Positions 11,544 to 20,255 of a stretch of 64,000 nucleotides of DNA are shown piece after piece. This DNA comes from VRUE01 sp963737575 (GTDB taxonomy: Bacteria > Actinomycetota > Thermoleophilia > Solirubrobacterales > 70-9), in contig CAVTTJ010000009.1 in the NCBI GenBank assembly GCA_963737575.1, forward strand, positions 372,001-436,000, in the 5' to 3' direction. A program made the translations under genes and the position numbers. Positions within the stretch are counted from its first letter, which is position 1, and every line of letters starts with the position of its first letter. The notes under the pieces were generated by a model. It did not search any database. It was not told where the DNA came from and saw nothing but the letters and a program-made list of their open reading frames with translations.

Positions 11544-12067
11544 TATGGCAGGAATTGTTCCAGGAGGCCCTGGGCGGGGCCGAGGAAGCCTTCGGCGCTG
11601 TTCAGCAGCGAGCGGGCGTTCTGGAGCAGTTCGATCGCCTGGTCGAGCGGGATGTCGCGGACGGTTTCACGGATCGGGCCGGCCACCAGCGGGCTCAGCG
11701 CGCCCGCTTTTTCGGCGTCGTTGACCGCTCGCAGCAGACCGGCCCGGACGGCCTTCGCCAGTTCCACTTCGGAGATTTCGTAGCGTTCTGTGAACTTGTC
11801 GCGCGCTTCTTCGCTGGCCAGCGCCTGGGCGAGTTCCTCGCGGCTGACCCCGAGCTGGCAGGCGGCGCCGTCGAGCGCCGAGAGGGTGAACTGCTCGGCG
11901 ATCTGTTCGAGCCCTTCCGGGTTGCGCCATGGGCGGTGCTTGCACGGATTCTGGGTCTTGGCCGGAGCGTATGAGGCGCCTCCGGCGGCGAGGTAGACCC
12001 CGACCAGCACCAGCGAGGCCACGACCGCGACCCCGACCAGCATCAGCCCACGCCTTTCGCCGCCCAT
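11543..12067 (-). CDS. Membrane-anchored protein of unknown function
   Basis: I do not recognise a family. Residues 8-30 form one hydrophobic segment (signal anchor). The remaining 140 residues are helical and charged, rich in Ala, Glu and Leu, with two cysteines (in NPCKHRPW and AACQLGVS) that could form a disulfide if the domain is outside the cell. It starts two bases after the stop of the MFS transporter gene, so the two are probably co-translated and this may be an accessory subunit. Glu codons are mostly GAA, as in other exported proteins of this window. Confidence 0.7.
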   Translation of the reverse strand: MGGERRGLMLVGVAVVASLVLVGVYLAAGGASYAPAKTQNPCKHRPWRNPEGLEQIAEQFTLSALDGAACQLGVSREELAQALASEEARDKFTERYEISEVELAKAVRAGLLRAVNDAEKAGALSPLVAGPIRETVRDIPLDQAIELLQNARSLLNSAEGFLGPAQGLLEQFLP

Positions 12068-12069
12068 GT

Positions 12070-13467
12070 CTACAGATCCACCTTACGGGCGAAGGCGATC
12101 GGGACCAGGGCGATCAGGCCGAGAAGGGCGGCGATCCCGAACGAGGGACTGAACGCGTGCGTAGCGCCACGGTTGAGCTGGTCCTGCAGTTCGCTCTTCA
12201 GCTGCAGGACGGCTTCGCGGTCCCCCTGGTCTTCGGGGAGCGGTTCGAACGCCGGCCCGATCGTCGGCACTTTGCCCTTCTCTTCGCCGAGCCGGTCCTC
12301 GATCCGCTGGGCGAGGTTGATCTTTTCCACCGGCGCGACCTTGGAATCGAGCACGACGGCGGTCGCGGCGTCGATCGCGTCTTCGCGCTGGGTGGCGATG
12401 TCGGAGGTGAAGACCGGGGTGAGGATGAGGAGGCCGATCGCGACTCCGGCGTGGCGGGCCGAGATCGTCCAGCCGCCGTGGATCGCCTGCGGCGACCGGC
12501 CCTGGAGCGCGGTCTCGGTCAGCGCCGAGAGGACCAGCGCGAGGCCGACCCCGACCAGGGCCTGGGGCGGGATCGTCAGCACCACCTCCGCCTTGGGCAA
12601 AAGCGCCAGGCCGCCGAGCCCGCCGGAGACGAGGATCGCCCCGGCGGCGGCGCGCGCGCGCGAGCTCGGGACCGCCGGCTCAAGGCGCGACCCGAGGAAG
12701 GCGGCGAGCGGCATCACCGAGACGAGAATCGCGGCGCCGATCGGGGTCAGCCTCCAGCCCTCGATCAACAGCAGCACCAGCAGGAACAGAGCCGCGGCGA
12801 TCGCCGCCGAGATCATCGCCAGCGCGATGTTGGCGAGCACGTGGGGGCGCCCAGGTCGCCGCAGCTCCGATGCGATGACCCCGGTGGCGGCCTCGTGCCG
12901 GGCAACGGCGAGGATCGGAATCCCGGCCAACAGCGCGATCGGGACCTGGAGCAGGAAGATCGACTGCCAGGAGACGAGCTCGGTGACGATCCCGCCGATC
13001 GCCGGGCCCAGGGCGGCCCCGGTCGCGCCGGCGATCGCCCAGATCGAGACAGCGCGCCGTTCCGAGCCGACCGTCGCCGGCAGCAGCTCGAGGACCGCCG
13101 TCACGGCGGTCGCTCCGCCCAGCGCCTGGATGCAGCGGGCGGCGATCAGGGTGCTGAGCTCGGACGAGGCTCCGCAGGCGAGGCAGGCGCCGGCGAAGAC
13201 CGCGAGACCGACCGCGGCCGCCCTTCCCGGGCCGACCCGGCGAGCGAGGTGGGCAGCCGGCACCGCCGCGAGCGCCATCACGATGTTGAAAGAGACGAGG
13301 ACCCAGGTGACGCCGGCGACGCTCGTGTCGAGGTCGCGATAGATCTCCGGCAGGGCCAGGACGACGACCGAGGAGTCGGCCAGCACGAGGCCGACCGCGA
13401 CGGCGAGCGCCGTCACGCCGGGGCGTCTGGCCTCGCTCAACGCGAATCCTCGCGCTTCGCCCGCCAT
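12070..13467 (-). CDS. MFS transporter (DHA2/EmrB-like drug exporter family)
   Basis: A 465-residue polytopic membrane protein with about 12-14 hydrophobic segments. The motif LARRVGPGRAAAVGLAVFA corresponds to the loop 2-3 motif A of the major facilitator superfamily, and WAIAGATGAALGPAIGG resembles antiporter motif C of drug-proton antiporters. An unusual hydrophilic stretch of about 90 residues, rich in Glu and Gln, lies before the final membrane segment. The 174-residue membrane-anchored protein follows at once. The substrate is unknown. Confidence 0.85.
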   Translation of the reverse strand: MAGEARGFALSEARRPGVTALAVAVGLVLADSSVVVLALPEIYRDLDTSVAGVTWVLVSFNIVMALAAVPAAHLARRVGPGRAAAVGLAVFAGACLACGASSELSTLIAARCIQALGGATAVTAVLELLPATVGSERRAVSIWAIAGATGAALGPAIGGIVTELVSWQSIFLLQVPIALLAGIPILAVARHEAATGVIASELRRPGRPHVLANIALAMISAAIAAALFLLVLLLIEGWRLTPIGAAILVSVMPLAAFLGSRLEPAVPSSRARAAAGAILVSGGLGGLALLPKAEVVLTIPPQALVGVGLALVLSALTETALQGRSPQAIHGGWTISARHAGVAIGLLILTPVFTSDIATQREDAIDAATAVVLDSKVAPVEKINLAQRIEDRLGEEKGKVPTIGPAFEPLPEDQGDREAVLQLKSELQDQLNRGATHAFSPSFGIAALLGLIALVPIAFARKVDL

Positions 13468-13498
13468 GCGAAGAGCCGGACGCTTTCCCGCTCCCCGC

Positions 13499-14077
13499 TC
13501 AATATCCCAGCTCCTGGGCGTATTCCCTGCGATAGTCCTGGCGCTTGTCGAGGACCTCTTCGACGTAGTCGCGGGTTTCTTCGATCGGGATGTCGGCGAT
13601 GCCGATCGAGCTGCCTCCCCATTCTTCGACCGCGGTCGGCCCCGCGTGGTAGGCCGCGAGCGCGGCGATCTCGCTGCCGTCGAACTGATTCAGGAGAGCG
13701 GCCAGGTAGTACGTCCCGTAGCGGATGTTGACGTCCGGGTCCGAGAGGTCATTGAGCGTAAAGGTCGTTCCACCGCTCAGTCGCTCGATTTCTTTGGCGG
13801 TCGTCGGCGTGATCTGCATCAGTCCCCGCGCCCCCGCCGATGAAGTCTGGTCGCGGAAGCGGGACTCAGCGTAGATGACGGCGGCGATCAACGATGCGTC
13901 GACGCCCTTGTCATGAGCCTGCTGGCGAATGATGTCCTCGTGCCTGAGAGGCAGGGTGAATTCCTTGATGAAGTGGCTGAACACCCCGGTGACCCCGAGC
14001 ACGATCGCCACCAACGCGACAACTCCGGCGCCACCCGCGAGCAACAGGCGCCGCCGCCGCCTCGCTCTGTCCTTCAT
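13499..14077 (-). CDS. Lytic transglycosylase (Slt-type) with membrane anchor
   Basis: It cleaves peptidoglycan glycan strands outside the membrane. After a basic N-terminus and one hydrophobic anchor (residues about 12-35) it shows all SLT family motifs: catalytic glutamate in IYAESRFRD, GARGLMQITP, then RYGTYYLAALL and ALAAYHAGP. The start overlaps the stop of coaE by four bases (ATGA), so the two are translationally coupled. At 192 residues it is a minimal one-domain enzyme. Confidence 0.9.
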   Translation of the reverse strand: MKDRARRRRRLLLAGGAGVVALVAIVLGVTGVFSHFIKEFTLPLRHEDIIRQQAHDKGVDASLIAAVIYAESRFRDQTSSAGARGLMQITPTTAKEIERLSGGTTFTLNDLSDPDVNIRYGTYYLAALLNQFDGSEIAALAAYHAGPTAVEEWGGSSIGIADIPIEETRDYVEEVLDKRQDYRREYAQELGY

Positions 14078-14658
14078 CCCTTGAGCTTGGCGAGCAGGGT
14101 GGACAGCTCGCGCTCGAGGTCCTCGATCGAGCCGTCGTTCTGGACGACGTGATCGGCCCTGGAGGCCTTCTCCTCCTGATCGAGCTGGCGCGCCTCGCGC
14201 TCGCCGACGAGGGCATGGCCGCGCGCCTCGGCACGGTCCCGGCGAACCGGGTCGGCGGCGATCACCGCAACCGTCGTGTCGAAGGCGCCGTCCATCCCCG
14301 ACTCGAACAGAAGCGGCACCTCGACGACCGCGACCGTGGTCTCTTCCGGGAGCGAGTGGAGCCAGCTCCCGATCCGCTCCCGGACCAGGGGATGGATCTG
14401 CGACTCGAGCCAGGTGAGCTCCTCGGGGCGGGCGAACACGATCTCGCCGACCCGGGCTCGGTCGACGCCGCCGTCGGGGGCGACCTCCGCTCCCCAGCGC
14501 CCGGTCAGGGCCGAGAGCAGAGGCTCGGAGTCCAGCAGCTCGTGGACGACCGCGTCACTGGAGATCGTCTCGGCCCCGAGACGATCGAACGCGGCGAGCG
14601 CCTCGGACTTACCGGCGGCGATCCCGCCCGTGAGGCCGATCGTCAGCGGCCGGGCCAC
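14074..14658 (-). CDS. coaE: Dephospho-CoA kinase
   Basis: It catalyses the last step of coenzyme A synthesis, ATP-dependent phosphorylation of the ribose 3'-hydroxyl. The P-loop GLTGGIAAGKS is at residues 8-18. The substrate region TISSDAVVHELL and VVEVPLLFESGMD are typical, and 194 residues is the usual bacterial length. It lies between rpsA and the lytic transglycosylase; an rpsA-coaE pair is common in actinobacteria. Confidence 0.95.
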   Translation of the reverse strand: MARPLTIGLTGGIAAGKSEALAAFDRLGAETISSDAVVHELLDSEPLLSALTGRWGAEVAPDGGVDRARVGEIVFARPEELTWLESQIHPLVRERIGSWLHSLPEETTVAVVEVPLLFESGMDGAFDTTVAVIAADPVRRDRAEARGHALVGEREARQLDQEEKASRADHVVQNDGSIEDLERELSTLLAKLKG

Positions 14659-14667
14659 AGCCGCCGC

Positions 14668-16179
14668 TCAGTCCTGCTCGGACTCGCCCTCGTCCGCCGG
14701 CTCGCCTTCGGGCTCACCTTCAACGGCTTCTGGCGACTCTCCGCCCTCGGCTTCGCCGTCAACCGCCGGCTCCTCAGCTTCGCTTCCGGGGTCGGCGGGC
14801 GCCTCCTCGGCCGCAACCTCAACCTCAGCGGCCGTGGCTTCCGCCTCGGCGGCCGGGGCCTCGTCGTCCGGGGCATCCGCGTCTTCCCCGGGTGGCTCGG
14901 AGGATGGCTCTTCGCCCGCAGCGTCGTCCCGCGTGGACAAGGACTCCTCCTCGTCGACAGGACCCGCGGCCGGGGCGTCAACGTCATCGGACTCGGCGGT
15001 GATTCCGGCATCCTGAAGCTGTTCGCCAAGGTCGCCCATCGGCATGTTCTCGCCCTCGACCCGCTTGATGCTGAGCGAGAGGCGGCGTCGCTCTTCGTCG
15101 ATCTCGAGGATCTTGACGTTGAGGACGGTGCCGGGCTCGACCACCTCGCTGGGGCTCTCGACGTGATGGTCGGCGAGCTCGGAGATGTGGACCAGCCCCT
15201 CGACCCCGGGCAGGATCTCGACGAAGGCGCCGAACGCGACGACCTTGGTCACCGTGCCCTCGAGGACGTCGCCGGGGCGGTGGGTGCTGATCACCCGCTG
15301 CCACGGGTCCTCCTGGGTCTGCTTGAGGCCGAGCGAGATCCGCTGCCGATCGCGGTCGATGTCGAGGACTTTGATCCGCACGGTGTCGCCTATCGCCACC
15401 ACCTCGGATGGGTGATTGACGTGGCTCCACGAAAGCTCGGAGATGTGGATCAGGCCGTCGATCCCGTCGAGGTCGACGAAGGCGCCGAAGTCGACGATGT
15501 TCGAGATCTTGCCCTCGACCACCTGGCCCGGCTGGAGCCGCCCGAGAATCTGCTCGCGGACCTCCTTGCGCTCTTCCTCGAGGACCGCCCGCCGCGAGAG
15601 GACCACGTTGTTGCGGCTGCGGTTCAGCTCGATCACTTTGCACTCGAGTTTCTGGCCGAGGAACTCGTCGAGGTTGTGGACGCGCCGGATGTCGACCAGT
15701 GACGCGGGCAGGAATCCGCGCACCCCGAGGTCGAGGATCAGGCCGCCCTTGACGACCTCGATCACGCTTCCCTCGACCGGCTCGCCCGACTCGGCCGCGG
15801 CCTCGATCCGGCGCCACGCCTTCTCGAAGCGGGCCCGCTTCTTGGAGAGGACGAGGCGGCCCTCGGCGTCCTCCTTGGTCAGGACGAGCGCGTCGACCTC
15901 TTCGCCGAGCTCGACCTCTCCGGCCGGGTCGACCGACTTGCGGATCGAGAGCTCGGTCGAGGGGATGACCCCCTCGGCCTTGTAGCCGATGTCGACCAGG
16001 ACCTCGTCTTTGTCGATCCGCACGACCTTGCCCTTGACGACATCGCCCTCGTCGAAGGCGACCATCGTCGCGGCGTAATTGGGCACGACCTTGCCTTCGA
16101 CTTCGAGCAGAAGGCCGTTCGAGCCCTCGACGGGCGTTCCGACTGGCGCAGGGGCGGTCAATGTGTCTGTGGGGGACAC
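14668..16179 (-). CDS. rpsA: 30S ribosomal protein S1
   Basis: S1 binds mRNA on the small ribosomal subunit. Four S1 RNA-binding domains are visible, beginning near GDVVKGKVVRIDKDEV, GEPVEGSVIEVVKGGL, GQVVEGKISNIVDFGAFVD and GDVLEGTVTKVVAFGAFVE. A strongly acidic Ala/Glu/Pro tail of about 125 residues follows, as in actinobacterial homologues. The frame is open to 16251, but homologous N-terminal sequence (EVEGKVVPNYAATMVAFDEG) is reached from the GTG at 16179; no clear Shine-Dalgarno is present, so the exact start is uncertain. Confidence 0.93.
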   Translation of the reverse strand: MSPTDTLTAPAPVGTPVEGSNGLLLEVEGKVVPNYAATMVAFDEGDVVKGKVVRIDKDEVLVDIGYKAEGVIPSTELSIRKSVDPAGEVELGEEVDALVLTKEDAEGRLVLSKKRARFEKAWRRIEAAAESGEPVEGSVIEVVKGGLILDLGVRGFLPASLVDIRRVHNLDEFLGQKLECKVIELNRSRNNVVLSRRAVLEEERKEVREQILGRLQPGQVVEGKISNIVDFGAFVDLDGIDGLIHISELSWSHVNHPSEVVAIGDTVRIKVLDIDRDRQRISLGLKQTQEDPWQRVISTHRPGDVLEGTVTKVVAFGAFVEILPGVEGLVHISELADHHVESPSEVVEPGTVLNVKILEIDEERRRLSLSIKRVEGENMPMGDLGEQLQDAGITAESDDVDAPAAGPVDEEESLSTRDDAAGEEPSSEPPGEDADAPDDEAPAAEAEATAAEVEVAAEEAPADPGSEAEEPAVDGEAEGGESPEAVEGEPEGEPADEGESEQD

Positions 16180-16285
16180 GGCGGCCAATGATGCCAGAAA
16201 CAATCCGGCCACCTCAGCATGTGCCGCCTCCTCTCCTCCGTGGGCTGCCACTTCACCCGGCTACCGGGCCGATACCCTCAACTGC

Positions 16286-17482
16286 ATGCCTGTACGTGCG
16301 ACGAAGCGCGGCGATCAGCGGACGCCGCTCGACGGGGCCCACGACGTTCTGATCTGCGGTGCCAGCTTCGCGGGCCTCGTTCTCGCCCGCGAGCTGGCCG
16401 GGAGCGGCGCCTCGGTGCTGGTGATCGACCGCTATGAGATCGGCGAGCGCCAGACCTCCGCCTGCGGCATCCCGACCGATTGGCTGCGGGCCACCGGCCT
16501 GCTCGCCGCCGAGCGCCAGCGCTTCGACTCCCTGGTGATTCACACGCCGCACGGCTCGAAGAGGTATCAGCTTCCCTGGAGCTTCTCGACCTTCGACTAC
16601 CGCGAGCTGTGCGAGCTGGTCTGGAAGGACTGCGACGCCCGCTTCGAGACGGCGAAGGTGAACGGCCGCGCCCGGCCGGCCGGCGGCGACGGCTCGATCG
16701 CGGTCGAGACCGACCGCGGCGTCCTCACCTCGAATCTCGTAGTCGATGCGCTCGGGTGGCGGCGGGTGCTGGCGTCCGACCTCTACCAGCCGCCCGACGC
16801 CCCGCTCTCGCGCGGCCTCGAGGTCCATCCCGGCGGCAGCGGCGAGGACATGGAGATCTGGATCGACCGCCGCTACGTCCCCGCCGGCTACGGCTGGTCA
16901 TTTCCTGCGGATGAGGAGCTGCGGATCGGGATCGGCTCCTTCGATCCCCGGTTTCACGTCCGCGAGACGACCGAGCTGCTCGCCGAGGACCTCGGGCGGG
17001 ACAGGGTCCGATACCAGGGGAACTGGATCCCCCACAAGCTGCGGCCGGCGACCGAGGGCGGGGTCTTCTTCGTCGGCGACTCCGCCGGACACTGCCTGCC
17101 GCTGACCGCGGAGGGCATCCGTACCGCCTTCTACTTCGCGATCGCGCTCGGCGGCGAGCTGCGGGCGGTGCTCGACGGCAGCCGCAGCCGCGACGAGGCG
17201 ACGGCCCGCTACGCCGCCTTCAACGACTCGCATGAGCGGAAGTTCCGCTGGATGCTGCGGGTTCAACGCCTGGTGCCGAGGGTCCCGCCGAGGCTTGTGG
17301 GGCCGATCATCCGCCTGCTCGGCTCGAGGCGCTTCGTCGAGTGGTCCTTCAACCACTACCTGCGGATCGCGCCGCCCGAGTTCGCCGCGGCCTCAGCGCA
17401 CGATCAGAAGCGTCCCGGCGATCAGCAGGGCGACGCCGACGATGCGCCCGGGCGAGAGCGCGACCTGATCGAGGCCAAATAG
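16286..17482 (+). CDS. FAD-dependent oxidoreductase of the geranylgeranyl reductase family
   Basis: The N-terminus carries a Rossmann FAD-binding motif (VLICGASFAG, residues 21-30), and the second FAD motif is GVFFVGDSAGHCLPLTAEG. Conservation ends around LRIAPPEFAAA, typical for flavoproteins that reduce isoprenoid chains or hydroxylate lipids. The ATG at 16286 directly precedes the conserved region and was preferred over earlier codons. The last 90 bases overlap the convergent DMT transporter gene; the resulting hydrophilic tail is not family-like, so the true end may be earlier and a missed indel is possible. The substrate is unknown. Confidence 0.8.
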   Translation: MPVRATKRGDQRTPLDGAHDVLICGASFAGLVLARELAGSGASVLVIDRYEIGERQTSACGIPTDWLRATGLLAAERQRFDSLVIHTPHGSKRYQLPWSFSTFDYRELCELVWKDCDARFETAKVNGRARPAGGDGSIAVETDRGVLTSNLVVDALGWRRVLASDLYQPPDAPLSRGLEVHPGGSGEDMEIWIDRRYVPAGYGWSFPADEELRIGIGSFDPRFHVRETTELLAEDLGRDRVRYQGNWIPHKLRPATEGGVFFVGDSAGHCLPLTAEGIRTAFYFAIALGGELRAVLDGSRSRDEATARYAAFNDSHERKFRWMLRVQRLVPRVPPRLVGPIIRLLGSRRFVEWSFNHYLRIAPPEFAAASAHDQKRPGDQQGDADDAPGRERDLIEAK

Positions 17483-17830
17483 GCCCAGCCGGTCGATCGC
17501 GACCGAGGCGGTGAGCTGGCCGGCGACCGTCGCGGCGGCGACGCCGCCGGCCCCGATCGTCGTCACCGCGATCAGCGCGTTGGCGACGTAGACGGCGCCG
17601 AGCAGGCCGCCGAGGAGGTAGTACCAACTCACGTCCCCGACCGAGGTGAGGCCGCCGGCCTTGCCGCTGAGGATCACGATCGCCGCAAGCGCAATGGTCC
17701 CGATCGCGAACGAGACAAGGGCGGCGGGCAGGCTACCGGTCTCCCTGCCAAGGCCGGCGTTGATCGGCGCCTGCAGGGCGATCAGGCCCCCGGCGGCCGC
17801 GGTGAGCAGGACCGCGACGCCTCTATCCAC
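17393..17830 (-). CDS. DMT superfamily transporter (YdcZ/DUF606-like)
   Basis: A 145-residue membrane protein with five hydrophobic segments. The opening (LQAPINAGLGRETGSLPAALVSF), the central YYLLGGLLGAVYV and the ending LSPGRIVGVALLIAGTLLI are characteristic of the YdcZ/DUF606 half-size drug/metabolite transporters, which are thought to function as dimers. The substrate is unknown. It overlaps the end of the convergent flavoprotein gene. Confidence 0.85.
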   Translation of the reverse strand: MDRGVAVLLTAAAGGLIALQAPINAGLGRETGSLPAALVSFAIGTIALAAIVILSGKAGGLTSVGDVSWYYLLGGLLGAVYVANALIAVTTIGAGGVAAATVAGQLTASVAIDRLGLFGLDQVALSPGRIVGVALLIAGTLLIVR

Positions 17831-17958
17831 GGCTTTTGAACCTTTTCCGGGTTTCTTCCGTGATCTCTGGTGAGCTCGTGTGTTGCATGGGTGGGCGCGG
17901 CTGCTGAGCGACGCGCCCGCTTCATATCACCAACGCGAACTGCCGATCAACACAAGGA

Positions 17959-19509
17959 ATGCCGCCGCCGCCGACAGAAGTCTTTGCCTCCCGGCTGTTT
18001 CTCGGGCCGGCCCTGCGCGCCCAGCCCGACCGGCGCCTCGTGACTCTCGTCCGCGAAGGCTACGAGACGGCCTTCGAGGAGATCGTTCGCCGCTACGGCA
18101 GGCCGCTCGCCCGCTACGCGGCCTCGATCGTCGGATCGCGGTCCGAGGACGTCACCCAGGATGCCTTCTCCAAGGCGCTGCTGGCGATGCGCCGCAACGA
18201 GAACGAGATCGACCTGCGGCCCTGGCTCTATCGGATCGTCCGCAACACCGCACTCAACGACCTCCGAGACACCCCCCCCACCCCGGAGATCCTCGAGGAG
18301 GCGATCGAGGCCGGCCGCGGCACCGCCGCCGAGGCGGAGGAGCGCGAGGAGCTGCGGGAACTGCTCGACAGGCTGCAGGCGCTTCCGGAGCGGCAGCGGG
18401 CTGCGATCGTGATGCGCGAGCTCGAAGGCCTGAGCCACGAGGAGATCGCCGCTTCGCTCGGCCTCAGCGGAGGCGGAGCCCGTCAGGTCATCTTCCGCGC
18501 TCGTGAGGCGCTGCGCAGCGGCGCCGGGATGCTGCTTCCTCTGCCGCTACTGCGGCTGATGATGGAACACGGCACCGAAGCGACCGCCGGGGCAGGCGCA
18601 GGCGCCGGAGCTGCCGGGATGCTCGCCGGCGCCGGGGCAGGCGGCGCCGCAACGGCGCTCAAAGCCGGAGCCGTCGCCGTCATTCTCGCCGGCTCGGTCG
18701 GGACCGGGATCGCCCTCCAGCACCAGGACCACGGCGGTGGCGAATCCGCCGACGCGGCGACCCTGAGCAGCGACCAGCGCCCGCGGAACGTATTCGACGT
18801 CTCTCTCCGGGCTTCCGCGAGCACCGAGGACCAGGGCAGCGGCAGCGAGGTCGGCGGCAGCGACAGTCATGGCAGCGGGAGCGGAGACGGCAGCGCCCAC
18901 GGAGGCGACGGGGCAACCTCCGGCCCTCGGGGCGCCGATGGCCACTCGGGCTCGGGCTCGGGCCGGAGCGGGGGCGGCGCCGACGACACCGGGCACGGCG
19001 AATCGAGCCCGATCGGCTCGCGGAACGGCGGCCCTGGAAGCACAGGAGCGACATCGGGGCCCGGCGGAGATGACCGCTCCGGCTCCGGCGACCGACTCGG
19101 CGGAGGCTCCGGCAGCTCGGGAGGCTCGAGCGGGTCTGGAAGCAGCGGTCGAGGCGACGGGACCGACGACCGCAGCGGCCCCGGGAGCGGTGGAGGCGAT
19201 GGCGGCGAGAGCCACACCGGGCCTGGCGGCGGCGGCGATGACAACAGCGGGCCGGGCGGCGGTGGCGGCGATGACAACAGCGGGCCTGGCGGCGGTGGCG
19301 ACTCCCCGGTTGGAGAACCCGTCCCGGCGCCTGAACCGGCGCCGGAAGGCGCCAGCGGCAGCTCGAGCAAGGACTCAGGGGAGCTGGGCTCCGGGTCGGG
19401 CTCCCCCGGTTCCGGACCGGGCTCTTCCGACTCCGGATCGGGCTCCTCGGGCTCCGGCCGCGGTAGCGGCGACGGCGGCGACGATAAGCCGCCGCAATCC
19501 AGTCCGTGA
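17959..19509 (+). CDS. ECF-type sigma-70 family factor with a transmembrane segment and a long Gly/Ser-rich tail
   Basis: Residues 34-100 match sigma region 2 (RYAASIVGSRSEDVTQDAFSK) and residues about 133-188 match region 4 (LPERQRAAIVMRELEG then SLGLSGGGARQVIFRAREAL), so it should direct RNA polymerase to a regulon. Unlike a standard ECF factor of about 190 residues, it continues with an Ala/Gly-rich hydrophobic stretch (about 216-253), likely a membrane anchor. About 230 residues of Gly/Ser/Asp-rich low complexity follow. No anti-sigma gene is adjacent, so the tail may replace one. AAGGA lies directly against the ATG at 17959; a later GTG start (18040) is possible. A secreted acidic protein gene follows on the same strand. 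Confidence 0.88.
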   Translation: MPPPPTEVFASRLFLGPALRAQPDRRLVTLVREGYETAFEEIVRRYGRPLARYAASIVGSRSEDVTQDAFSKALLAMRRNENEIDLRPWLYRIVRNTALNDLRDTPPTPEILEEAIEAGRGTAAEAEEREELRELLDRLQALPERQRAAIVMRELEGLSHEEIAASLGLSGGGARQVIFRAREALRSGAGMLLPLPLLRLMMEHGTEATAGAGAGAGAAGMLAGAGAGGAATALKAGAVAVILAGSVGTGIALQHQDHGGGESADAATLSSDQRPRNVFDVSLRASASTEDQGSGSEVGGSDSHGSGSGDGSAHGGDGATSGPRGADGHSGSGSGRSGGGADDTGHGESSPIGSRNGGPGSTGATSGPGGDDRSGSGDRLGGGSGSSGGSSGSGSSGRGDGTDDRSGPGSGGGDGGESHTGPGGGGDDNSGPGGGGGDDNSGPGGGGDSPVGEPVPAPEPAPEGASGSSSKDSGELGSGSGSPGSGPGSSDSGSGSSGSGRGSGDGGDDKPPQSSP

Positions 19510-19575
19510 TCTTCTCCCTTCCCTCGGGTTGACGCACTGAGGTCCACAGAAGCGTCGAACCCAAAAGGAGGAATC

Positions 19576-20250
19576 ATGAGAGGACAACGCGGCATACGGG
19601 CTCTGCCCGGCAGGCTGCTCCTGGCGGTGGCACTCGGAGCGCTGGCACTGCTCGCCATCCCCGCGGTCGGCCTTGCCGACCACGGCCACCATCACGGCAA
19701 CAGCGACCCCGCCGGAACGGTGAAATCGTTCGACCAGGAAACCGGGGTGCTGACCATCTCCTTGGCCAAAGGCGGCGACATCGAAGGCCTCGTCAGCGAT
19801 CGCACGCACGTCCGCTGCGAGAACGAACGCGGCCGCAACGATCAGCGGCACAACCGCCGTCACGGTCACGGCGCCTCCGCGTCGGATTCGGGCCGCGGAC
19901 ACGACGGTGAATCCGGCTCGAACGACAATTCGGGTCCCGGGAACTCCGGCGACGATCGTGGCGAAAACCAGGCCGAAGAGCCGGGCGAGGACAACCACGA
20001 AGAAGGCAACGAGCCTGGTGAGGACAACCACGAAGAAGGCAACGAGCCTGGTGAGGACAACCACGGCGAACAGGGCGACAACAACGGCAACGAAGAGCAC
20101 GGCCACGCCAGCGGCCAGTGCGTCGCCCAGCTGGTCGCGGGAGCGACCGTTCGCAGGGCCGAGCTCGAGCTCGAGAACGGCACGGCGACCTTCGACAAGA
20201 TCGTCCTGATGCCGGCCCCCGAAGAAATGCAGGAAGCGCCGGCAGGCTGA
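19576..20250 (+). CDS. Secreted acidic protein with a split OB-like (DUF5666-type) domain and internal repeats
   Basis: The N-terminus is a clear signal peptide (residues 1-34, ending near GLADHGHHH). The next part (GTVKSFDQETGVLTISLAKG) and the C-terminus (VAGATVRRAELELENGTATF) together resemble one small beta domain of DUF5666 type. They are separated by about 110 residues rich in Asp, Glu, Asn, Gly and His, including tandem 11-residue repeats. A very strong ribosome-binding site AAAGGAGG lies five bases upstream of the ATG. It may bind divalent cations through the His- and acid-rich regions; that is an inference from composition. It follows the membrane-tailed sigma factor and may be co-regulated. 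Confidence 0.75.
   Translation: MRGQRGIRALPGRLLLAVALGALALLAIPAVGLADHGHHHGNSDPAGTVKSFDQETGVLTISLAKGGDIEGLVSDRTHVRCENERGRNDQRHNRRHGHGASASDSGRGHDGESGSNDNSGPGNSGDDRGENQAEEPGEDNHEEGNEPGEDNHEEGNEPGEDNHGEQGDNNGNEEHGHASGQCVAQLVAGATVRRAELELENGTATFDKIVLMPAPEEMQEAPAG
19978..20067 (+). repeat. Tandem 33-base coding repeat
   Basis: Two near-identical 33-base units (19978-20010 and 20011-20043) and a partial third (20044-20067) encode EPGEDNHEEGN. The second and third units are closer to each other than to the first, as expected from recent duplication. Confidence 0.85.
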
Positions 20251-20255
20251 CGGCG

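Noticed and set aside
19978..20067. Possible CRISPR-like array
   Set aside because: The units are contiguous without spacers and encode repeats in frame within a secreted protein.
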